Shown here piece by piece: positions 20,766-27,337 of a DNA stretch of 27,337 bases (positions within the stretch are counted from its first letter, which is position 1; each line of letters opens with the position of its first letter). The DNA is taken from NCBI GenBank assembly GCA_902472555.1, contig CABROF010000024.1, positions 1-27,337 on the forward strand, given 5' to 3'. The notes under the pieces were generated by a model. That model was not told where the DNA came from, ran no database searches, and saw nothing but the letters and a program-made list of their open reading frames with translations. A program made the position numbers and the translations under genes. Source of the DNA: UMGS1851 sp900555605 (lineage in GTDB: Bacteria; Bacillota; Clostridia; UBA1212; UBA1255).

Positions 20766-23567
20766 TTACCACAGCGCATACACAACATCGTACAGCTTCA
20801 CCGGCATCTCCCCATAGGCCTCCGGCTTTTCTATGCATATCAAAAAGTAACGGCACGGCTGCGGCACGGCACTCTCCTGAAAATACGGGTTCCCGTTTTG
20901 TCCCACAGGGCCGTCGGGAAAAAGGCTGTCCACGGAAAACTCCCGTGACAAATACAGATAGTCGCTGATTGAGAGGAGGGTAAAATCCGTATCCGCGGCT
21001 TCCATCCGCAGGGTCTGGCCGGTTTCGGGGGTCACAAAGGCAAGCTCCATCGGCACGGCAGAGCCGGAATCATTTGCAGCCAAAAGGCGGATTCTTAGGT
21101 CCTTCCCCTTTAAAAGTGCCTCCGGAAGGCAGAGCTCATAAAAGCAGACGCCGTTCTCCTCCAGAAGCGCTGCGGGATTTCCGCTTTTGGGCGCATAGGG
21201 ATTCTCCTCCTGATACGTGCAGGATGCGCTTAAATTTTTAACAAGCCGCGCCTGCAGCACCTGCAACGCAACAGGTTCTGTGGGTTTCAGCTCCGATTCC
21301 CTCTTCTCCGTTGCATAAAGGCTGGTATCCATATGCTGATAAACCACTGTATGATGCAGCTGTTTATTCGGCGCAGAGCCGTTCAGCCTGACACGCAGCG
21401 CATCCCCCTCTGCCACGGCAAATACATAAAAGTCATATGCATCGGCCTCGTTCAGAATGCTGTTCAGCACGGTGTACATGGTATTTGCACGTACCACGGT
21501 TTCAATCGCCGGCTGCTGTACGCTGTATAAATAGCCGTAGCTCCGGCTCGGAGAATAATATTGATAGGTGGAGGTAAACTCCGGATATAAAGCGGGAATC
21601 AGCTGTTCAATCAAATCAGAGGCCGCCGCAGTCTGTCTGATGCCGGAAGGGATATCCGACAGCGTCACGGATTCCCCGGGCGCCAGCTGATCAATGGTGT
21701 GATGATACGTACGGTAAACGACAGCGATATCCCTGAGCGAATAGCCCGTCTGATTTGTAATCGTCACGGAAAAACGGCCCGCGGATTCCGCTTCGGAGAA
21801 GTCCGGAACAATCTGCAGGCTGCCGTAATTCTGCGCAGGAATATAGCTCGCCGTGGCAGAGGATATAGACCACATCGAAGCGTTCGGGGCAACGGCACAG
21901 GACGCGGCGCCCTGTATATGAATTTTAGCGGATTCTGTCTGCTGCCCGTAATAGTAGTAGCCTGCAGGCAGCCAGTCCGTAAAGGCATTGCCGTACAATA
22001 CGCCGTTTTCCGCGGAACCGATTTCCGTGCGGTATTCCCCTCCCCGGGCAGTGAGCGTACAGACAGCGGACCGGGCGGGATTTTTTAAGGAAGAATACGG
22101 ATTCAGCTCCACCACGGTTGCGGAATTCACCACATTGCCTCCGCTTTTAGACACATAACCGTATCCAAATACCGCGATAGCGCACAAAATCACCAGGACC
22201 GGCGCCACTGCCCACAGCAGCTCCCGTTTTTGTTTTTTCTTGAGAATCATATATGCAACCGGCGAAACAAGCGCCAAATACAGCAGAATAATTGCCGCAA
22301 TCACCCCGATGGACGGCGGATTGTTTTCCTCCATGGGAAGCAGGGCCTCCAGCAAAGAGGCATAATTGCCGTAAGTGCCCGAACCGGTATCCAGACGCAC
22401 GAATTTACCGGTATGAGTATATAAAATATCAAAAACCTGGAGATACGCGTTGCTCCAGATCCGGAAGCTGCCCGCGCCCAGCTCCCAGGATAAAAGATAG
22501 AGATTGAAATTTTTATTTGCGTATAAATACCCGTTATCGCCGAAGCATTGGACCGCGCTGAAGTTTTCGTCCGCAAGATTACGAAAATCAAGCGGAGAAA
22601 GCGTATAAATTTCCGCTTCGCCCGTAACCTCTCCGGGCGCCGCCATGCTTTCGTCAGGAGTCGGAAGGATCACGCCGTCTTCAAAAGACCAGCCCGCGTA
22701 TTTTAAATATTTTCGGATATTCGTGACATTGACGGTCACCGTCTCCTGTGTGCTTTCCCCCACGGCATACGCCGCATCGGCAAAGTATTCGGAAAACGCG
22801 GACACCATCCGTCCTGCATTGCTTCCCGTTCCGGCCAGCACAAAGCCTCCCGTCTGAATATAATAATGCAGGACCTCCTTCTGCCGGTCCGACAGCAGGG
22901 AGGAAGCGGAAAGGTCGAATCCGTCGATGATCAGCAGATCAAAGTCCGCCATTACCTCTTCCCGCTCCGGAAAGCGCTCCGGCGGGATCATTTCTACCGC
23001 AATACTTCTATTCTGGGTATGGACCGGATCAATCTGCATGAGGGAATTCAGATACTGCAGCATTTCCGGCTGATCGGACAGGACCCCGATCAGCGTACAG
23101 CCCGCGACAGATCCCGCGCTTCCTGCATTCAGCTGTACAAAACGCAGGCTTTTCCGCTGCGTGGAATAAATAGCGCGGTCCTTTTGATCCGATATGCTGA
23201 TATTGTAATACGACTCACTGCTGAGCCGCACATACAGCGTATATGTTTTCGTAGTCTTTCCCGGTACCACAATGTCCGTACATACCGCACAGACAGCGGA
23301 TGAATCCGCATCATCGTAATAAAAGCTGAGCTTCAGCGTGCCTTCTATGGTGTCCTCACCGAAATTGCGGATATCTACTGTTACCGGCATCCATTTCCGT
23401 TGAATCATATCCCCGCTTTTGTAGCCGAAGGTCACATTGGTCCCGATTTGTTCCGCTGCCTGTACGGGCAGCCCTCCTGCCAGCAAAAGCGCCGCAAGCA
23501 GCGCAAATGCACAGCAGAATGCGGTCAGGAACCAGGCTGTTCCCTTTTTCTTTTGCATAAAACCCAT
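20766..23567 (-). CDS. Large secreted/membrane-anchored accessory protein of ABC system
   Basis: A 933-aa protein. Residues 1-38 are a signal peptide (basic MQKKKG, hydrophobic FLTAFCCAFALLAALLLAGG, cleavage after VQA). Residues about 40-415 are an extracytoplasmic beta-rich region including a glutamine-amidotransferase-like DLLIIDGFDLS segment near 210-220, followed by two transmembrane segments (about 418-443 and 452-472) and a further roughly 460-residue domain with many Ser/Tyr/Thr. No named family recognised. Its position just before an ABC ATPase and permease resembles accessory proteins of ABC-2 exporters such as the GldG type, an inference from layout. The start has GGAGGCAGAT directly upstream. 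The stop overlaps the region before the ATPase start. Confidence 0.75.
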   Translation of the reverse strand: MGFMQKKKGTAWFLTAFCCAFALLAALLLAGGLPVQAAEQIGTNVTFGYKSGDMIQRKWMPVTVDIRNFGEDTIEGTLKLSFYYDDADSSAVCAVCTDIVVPGKTTKTYTLYVRLSSESYYNISISDQKDRAIYSTQRKSLRFVQLNAGSAGSVAGCTLIGVLSDQPEMLQYLNSLMQIDPVHTQNRSIAVEMIPPERFPEREEVMADFDLLIIDGFDLSASSLLSDRQKEVLHYYIQTGGFVLAGTGSNAGRMVSAFSEYFADAAYAVGESTQETVTVNVTNIRKYLKYAGWSFEDGVILPTPDESMAAPGEVTGEAEIYTLSPLDFRNLADENFSAVQCFGDNGYLYANKNFNLYLLSWELGAGSFRIWSNAYLQVFDILYTHTGKFVRLDTGSGTYGNYASLLEALLPMEENNPPSIGVIAAIILLYLALVSPVAYMILKKKQKRELLWAVAPVLVILCAIAVFGYGYVSKSGGNVVNSATVVELNPYSSLKNPARSAVCTLTARGGEYRTEIGSAENGVLYGNAFTDWLPAGYYYYGQQTESAKIHIQGAASCAVAPNASMWSISSATASYIPAQNYGSLQIVPDFSEAESAGRFSVTITNQTGYSLRDIAVVYRTYHHTIDQLAPGESVTLSDIPSGIRQTAAASDLIEQLIPALYPEFTSTYQYYSPSRSYGYLYSVQQPAIETVVRANTMYTVLNSILNEADAYDFYVFAVAEGDALRVRLNGSAPNKQLHHTVVYQHMDTSLYATEKRESELKPTEPVALQVLQARLVKNLSASCTYQEENPYAPKSGNPAALLEENGVCFYELCLPEALLKGKDLRIRLLAANDSGSAVPMELAFVTPETGQTLRMEAADTDFTLLSISDYLYLSREFSVDSLFPDGPVGQNGNPYFQESAVPQPCRYFLICIEKPEAYGEMPVKLYDVVYALW

Positions 23568-23627
23568 ATCTGCCTCCGTTCTGCCGCAGCCGCGGCAACA
23601 TGCCGCCGAGCCTCCGTCCGCCCGCGG

Positions 23628-25454
23628 TTATTCCACTGTAACGGATTTTGCCAAATTTCTCGGCTTATCAATATCATACCCTTTGAGCGATGCCACATAA
23701 TATGCAAAAATCTGGAGCGGCACTACGGTCAGGGAGGGTATGATGAACGCATCCCCGTCCGGTATGTAAAATACATGGTCCGCTACCTCCTTGATCTCTG
23801 TGTTGCCCCGTTTGGCAATTGCCAGCACAGTCGCGCCTCTTGCTTTTACCTCTTTCATATTGCTGATCATTTTATCCTTCAGCTGATCCCCCGTGGTCAG
23901 CGCCACCACCAGCGTTCCCTCCTCAATCAGGGAAATCGTACCGTGCTTCAGCTCGCCGGCCGCATAAGCTTCGGAGTGGATATAAGAGATTTCCTTCAGC
24001 TTGAGGGAGCCCTCCAGCGCTACACCGTAGTCGAGATTGCGTCCGATAAAAAAGATGCTGTGGTTATTATAAAACAAGGAGGCCAAATACTGCAAATATT
24101 TATAATCCTCTAAAATTTCCTGAATCTGATCCGGAAGCTTCTCCAGCGCCGCAAGATGTTCCCGGATTTCCTGCGGCGTACGCGTCTGCCGCAGACCGGC
24201 AAAATAAAGCGCCAGCATATAAATTACAGAAAGCTGCGTGCTGTAAGCCTTTGTGGTGGCCACGGCGATTTCCGGCCCGGCCCAGGTATAAATCACATCA
24301 TCGGACAGATTGGCAATGGAGCTACCCACCACATTTACGATAGAAAGAATCCGGGCCCCCAGACGTTTGCCCTCCCGCAGCGCTGCCAGGGTATCGGCAG
24401 TTTCGCCGGACTGACTGATCACAATCATCAGCGTATGCGCATCCACCAGCGGATTGCAGTATCGGAATTCCGATGCCAGCACAGCCTCCGTGGGAATACG
24501 CACAGTTGCCTCGATGATGTATTTTCCCAGCACTCCCACATGATACGCGGAGCCGCAGGCAACGATGAAAATTTTTTGAAAATGCGCCAGTTCCTCCTGC
24601 GTAAAATGCAGTCCCTCAAATGCTACGGTTCCATTTTGAATACGGGGATGAACGGTATTGCGCACCGCGGCAGGCTGCTCCATAATTTCCTTGAACATAA
24701 AATGCTCGTAGCCGCCCTTTTCCGCAGAGGAAACATCCCAGGTAACGGTAAACGGCTCTTTCGGGATTTCTTCAAGATCCGTATTATATACCTTTACGCC
24801 ATTCTTCCGCAGCACAACGATTTCATCATCCTGCAGCTGCATCATGGTTCTGGTATGAGAAAGAATCGCGGGAATGTCAGAGGCAATATAGTTGCCTTCT
24901 TCAGATAATCCCACAACCAGAGGACTATCCTTGCGTACGGCGATAATTTCATCCGGTGCATCCTGGCAGATCACGCCCAAAGCATAAGACCCTTCGAGCC
25001 TGTGCAGCACCTTTGCCATGGTCTGCAGCATATTCCCGTTGTAATAATAGTCCACCATATTGGCCACGATCTCCGTATCCGTATCCGATACAAAACGATA
25101 TCCCCGATGAATCAGCTTTTCTTTCAGCTTCATATAATTTTCGATGATTCCGTTATGTACTACGGCAAAGCGGCCGGAGGTGCTCACATGCGGATGGGAA
25201 TTCAAGTCGCTGGGTTCCCCGTGGGTTGCCCAGCGCGTATGGCCGATACCGACACAGCCTCGCACATCCTTTCCGTCATGAATCAGCTCTGCCAATACGT
25301 TCAATCTGCCCCGGGTTTTATACACCTGAATTTTCCCTTCATCGCAGACCGCTACGCCTGCCGAGTCATACCCTCTGTATTCTAATTTTCTTAAGCCTTC
25401 CATTAAAATCGGTGCTGCCTGCTGATTTCCGGAATATCCTACAATTCCGCACAT
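23628..25454 (-). CDS. glmS: Glutamine--fructose-6-phosphate aminotransferase (isomerizing)
   Basis: A 608-aa enzyme making glucosamine-6-phosphate, the first step of UDP-GlcNAc and cell-wall synthesis. After Met, Cys2 (CGIVGY) becomes the N-terminal nucleophile of the glutaminase domain (about 1-220; GIGHTRWATHGEPSDLNSHP present). Two SIS sugar-isomerase domains follow (about 285-420 with ACGSAYHVG, SQSGETADT; about 455-600 with SLKLKEISYIHSEAYAAGEL, HGTISLIEEG), ending in the conserved AKSVTVE. The ribosome site is AAAGGATGGAG. Only 65 bp separate it from the DUF362 stop, leaving no space for a glmS ribozyme (about 150 nt or more), so control of this copy is by another route. Confidence 0.97.
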   Translation of the reverse strand: MCGIVGYSGNQQAAPILMEGLRKLEYRGYDSAGVAVCDEGKIQVYKTRGRLNVLAELIHDGKDVRGCVGIGHTRWATHGEPSDLNSHPHVSTSGRFAVVHNGIIENYMKLKEKLIHRGYRFVSDTDTEIVANMVDYYYNGNMLQTMAKVLHRLEGSYALGVICQDAPDEIIAVRKDSPLVVGLSEEGNYIASDIPAILSHTRTMMQLQDDEIVVLRKNGVKVYNTDLEEIPKEPFTVTWDVSSAEKGGYEHFMFKEIMEQPAAVRNTVHPRIQNGTVAFEGLHFTQEELAHFQKIFIVACGSAYHVGVLGKYIIEATVRIPTEAVLASEFRYCNPLVDAHTLMIVISQSGETADTLAALREGKRLGARILSIVNVVGSSIANLSDDVIYTWAGPEIAVATTKAYSTQLSVIYMLALYFAGLRQTRTPQEIREHLAALEKLPDQIQEILEDYKYLQYLASLFYNNHSIFFIGRNLDYGVALEGSLKLKEISYIHSEAYAAGELKHGTISLIEEGTLVVALTTGDQLKDKMISNMKEVKARGATVLAIAKRGNTEIKEVADHVFYIPDGDAFIIPSLTVVPLQIFAYYVASLKGYDIDKPRNLAKSVTVE

Positions 25455-25481
25455 AATGAATCTCCATCCTTTCTGAAGCTG

Positions 25482-25510
25482 CGCAAAGCGCTTCCCCTTC
25501 CCGCTTTGCG
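25482..25510 (-). terminator. 9-bp hairpin between DUF362 gene and glmS
   Basis: CGCAAAGCG (25482-25490) and CGCTTTGCG (25502-25510) are perfect arms with an 11-nt loop. On the minus transcript it lies about 10 nt after the DUF362 stop and about 28 nt before the glmS start. No T run follows, so it may be a processing or partial termination signal that sets glmS level. Confidence 0.5.
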
Positions 25511-25519
25511 TATGCCGTA

Positions 25520-26647
25520 TTAAATTTTGATCAGCTCATATGATGTATTTCCAAGTCCGATGCCGGCCGCATGTTCAATCAGAACGTGCCAATCCGTATC
25601 CGGGTGTGTATTGATAAAATGGTCTCTGCAATTCGCCTCCCCTTTCTTCAAACGCATTTTGCGGTTGAGCAGACTGCCTTCGATGACGGGCTGCCGATTG
25701 ACAGCCTCTGCGCAGGCCAGGTCAAGGGCTACCGGATCAAAGGAGGCAAACATGCCCACATCCGGTACGATGGGCACATCATTTTCCCATCGGCAGTCAC
25801 AGTTCGGAGAAACATCCGTCACCAGACTGATATGGAACGCCGGCTTATTCTGCAGCACTGCAAGGCAGTACTCCGCGATTTTTTTATTAATCACAGAAAA
25901 CGCCTCGTCCTCCGCTGCAAAAATCGCATCAAACGGACACATGCCAATGCATCGGCCGCAGCCTGTACAGCGCTCCTGATCCAGCACTGCCGTGCCATCC
26001 TTTACGGTAATTGCCTGATATGCGCAATGGGCAGTACAAAAGCCGCAGCCCGTACATTTTCTGCGCCCGACCCTTGGCTTGCCGCTGCTGTGCATTTCCA
26101 TTTTCCCTGCTTTGGAGCCGCAGCCCATCCCAATATTCTTCAGGGCGCCGCCGAAGCCCGCAACCTCATGGCCTTTAAAATGCGTCAGGGAGATGAGAAT
26201 ATCCGCATCCATGACGGCGCGGCCGATTTTTGCCTCCTGCACATACGTGCCCCGAACCGGAACCGCGATGTCATCGGTTCCTTTTATGCCGTCCCCGATT
26301 ATAATATGACAGCCTGCCGCCTGCAAAGAAAATCCGTTCTCATAAGCTGCGTCCAGATGCTCCAGCGCGTTTTTCCGCCTGCCCGCATAAAGCGTGTTGC
26401 AATCTGTCAGGAACGGACGGCCGCCGCGCTCGCGCACCTGCTCCGCAACCACGCGGGCATAATTGGGCCGCAGATACGCCAGATTTCCCGGCTCTCCGAA
26501 ATGCATTTTGATTGCCGTAAATTTATTTTGAAAATCAATTTGATCGATACCGGCCGATATGATCAGCCGCCTTAGCTTCTGCAGCAGATTTTCCTTAGGC
26601 TTTGTATGAAAGTCCGCAAAATAAACTTTTGAAATATCGGTTTCCAC
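25520..26647 (-). CDS. DUF362 domain protein with two [4Fe-4S] clusters
   Basis: A 375-aa protein. The DUF362 region covers about 1-190 (KMHFGEPGN, FLTDCNTLYAGRR, HFKGHEVAGFGGALKNIGMG) and two ferredoxin-like motifs sit at CTGCGFCTAHC (C198, C201, C204, C208) and CTGCGRCIGMC (C227, C230, C233, C237). Family members are widespread in Clostridia with unknown physiological role; electron transfer is inferred from the clusters. The start is GTG at 26647 with GAGGGGG 8 nt upstream. A promoter TTGGTA-N17-TATAAT lies just upstream. glmS may be partly cotranscribed. Confidence 0.9.
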   Translation of the reverse strand: METDISKVYFADFHTKPKENLLQKLRRLIISAGIDQIDFQNKFTAIKMHFGEPGNLAYLRPNYARVVAEQVRERGGRPFLTDCNTLYAGRRKNALEHLDAAYENGFSLQAAGCHIIIGDGIKGTDDIAVPVRGTYVQEAKIGRAVMDADILISLTHFKGHEVAGFGGALKNIGMGCGSKAGKMEMHSSGKPRVGRRKCTGCGFCTAHCAYQAITVKDGTAVLDQERCTGCGRCIGMCPFDAIFAAEDEAFSVINKKIAEYCLAVLQNKPAFHISLVTDVSPNCDCRWENDVPIVPDVGMFASFDPVALDLACAEAVNRQPVIEGSLLNRKMRLKKGEANCRDHFINTHPDTDWHVLIEHAAGIGLGNTSYELIKI

Positions 26648-26685
26648 GCTGTTGTCCCCCTCGCCGCTGCGCCGTGATCCGTATT

Positions 26686-26714
26686 ATTATACTACAGCGG
26701 GCGAATGATACCAA
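26686..26714 (-). promoter_or_regulatory. Promoter of DUF362 gene
   Basis: On the minus strand TTGGTA (26714-26709), 17 nt, TATAAT (26691-26686), about 38 nt before the GTG start. Confidence 0.65.
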
Positions 26715-26847
26715 ATAAATTCTTTTTTAAGATTGGAGGCAGGCAGCCCTTGACGCCGCAGGATTCCGTTATTCTGCGGGTTTATTTAAAATTTACAGTC
26801 ATATATTCCGGGACAGCTGTATATTTATAAAACGTGACGAAACAGGC

Positions 26848-26873
26848 TCCTGGGAACCCCAGCAGAGCCGAAG
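26848..26873 (+). other. Stem-loop upstream of right-edge ORF
   Basis: GGCTC/GAGCC outer arms with CTGGG-AAC-CCCAG inside, one bulge. It lies about 40 nt before the last ORF start. Could be a leader structure; no T run follows. Confidence 0.4.
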
Positions 26874-26913
26874 CAGATCAAAATTCGATATTTGAGAGGG
26901 AATGGAGATTAAA

Positions 26914-27337
26914 ATGAACACGAACAAACCAAGTGACAGAATAATCGGATACTTTACAGACGGCTATTTTTTCTTTAAACCATCCGAAAAATTCCGAAGC
27001 CGGCTGACCGCGCCCTCCTACGGATATCTTTCTGTCCGCAGCTGCGGTACGCTCTGTGCCATTCAGTGCCTGATCGAAAACATACCCATGTCTTTGTTTT
27101 ATAAGGGAAGCCAAATGAAATGTACGCTTATGCTCGAATCCGGCAGCAGCAAGCATTTTATTTCCGATATTCTTTTGAAATCCGCAAAAAATGATTCGCA
27201 GCTGAAGGGCTATGCAGAGCTGCGTCTGCCGCCCGGCCGTACAGCGCCCTTGTCCGCATGTACAAAGGCAAGCATCTATTTGCCGGAGCCGCGCATAGAG
27301 CACGGGCAGGCAAAGCCGGAACGGCCGGCGCTCCTGG
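26914..27337 (+). CDS. Hypothetical protein, partial at right edge
   Basis: From ATG at 26914, with GGAG 6 nt upstream, a plus-strand frame stays open for 141 codons to the window edge without a stop. It begins MNTNKPSDRIIGYFTDGYFF and continues FKPSEKFRSRLTAPSYGYLS. Internal Cys residues occur in SCGTLCAIQC, and the last visible residues are proline- and arginine-rich (EPRIEHGQAKPERP). No family recognised. The antisense strand also has an open frame at 26878-27303 but lacks a ribosome site and has an unlikely composition, so the plus frame is preferred. Divergent from the DUF362 gene, with about 265 bp between them. Confidence 0.55.
   Translation, partial: MNTNKPSDRIIGYFTDGYFFFKPSEKFRSRLTAPSYGYLSVRSCGTLCAIQCLIENIPMSLFYKGSQMKCTLMLESGSSKHFISDILLKSAKNDSQLKGYAELRLPPGRTAPLSACTKASIYLPEPRIEHGQAKPERPALL

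Noticed and set aside
22866..23303. 145-codon plus-strand frame antisense to the 933-aa gene
   Set aside because: No ribosome site and unlikely composition; shadow of the real gene.
25571..26575. 334-codon plus-strand frame antisense to the DUF362 gene
   Set aside because: The ferredoxin Cys motifs on the minus strand are decisive; this is an antisense frame.

Overview
The window looks like a chromosomal segment from a low- to mid-GC Gram-positive anaerobe of the class Clostridia, possibly Oscillospirales/Ruminococcaceae-like. The reasons are strong AGGAGG-type ribosome binding sites, GTG starts, an Rrf2 regulator next to cysteine genes, a DUF362 ferredoxin-like protein, a DUF421 membrane protein and a bacterial-type asnS. 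The taxonomic call is inference from gene content; no rRNA is present.

Left core (1-7.8 kb). sfsA and a NUDIX hydrolase form a small plus-strand operon. A sulfur-assimilation cluster follows: an Rrf2/CymR/IscR-like regulator, cysK (minus strand) and metY (plus strand). cysK and metY are transcribed divergently from well-formed promoters. Each has a short, basic, cysteine-containing ORF with its own ribosome binding site between promoter and enzyme gene: 16 codons (2944-2894, minus) before cysK and 22 codons (3304-3372, plus; last six residues MCPCI preceded by R) before metY. This paired arrangement is the most attractive candidate for an undescribed cysteine-sensing leader-peptide system here. 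Next come DUF421, an aminoglycoside-phosphotransferase-like kinase and a GIY-YIG/DUF4357 protein, all on the minus strand.

Accessory stretch (about 7.75-16.5 kb). This part is visibly A+T-richer and holds unusual, broken or fused genes: a frameshifted SGNH hydrolase, an IS3-type transposase tail, an operon of a MerR regulator with an acetyltransferase-like and pentapeptide-like C-terminus plus an Fpg/Nei-like protein lacking the canonical catalytic N-terminus plus a kinase, an XRE regulator with a zinc ribbon, two GNAT proteins (one fused to an inorganic-pyrophosphatase-like domain), a DUF3267 zincin, a truncated HAD phosphatase, a short pyroglutamyl-peptidase-like protein, an excisionase-like HTH ORF interrupted by UGA, and a DUF3990 remnant. 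It ends about 0.2 kb before a tRNA-Leu(UAG) gene, a plausible integration landmark.

Right core (16.7-27.3 kb). asnS has a strong promoter, a roughly 200-nt GC-rich leader and a clear terminator. On the minus strand are a three-gene ABC export system (933-aa secreted/membrane protein, ATPase, permease), glmS and a DUF362 [4Fe-4S] protein. A plus-strand unidentified ORF runs off the right edge. All assignments were made by reading motifs and known family signatures; no database search was run.
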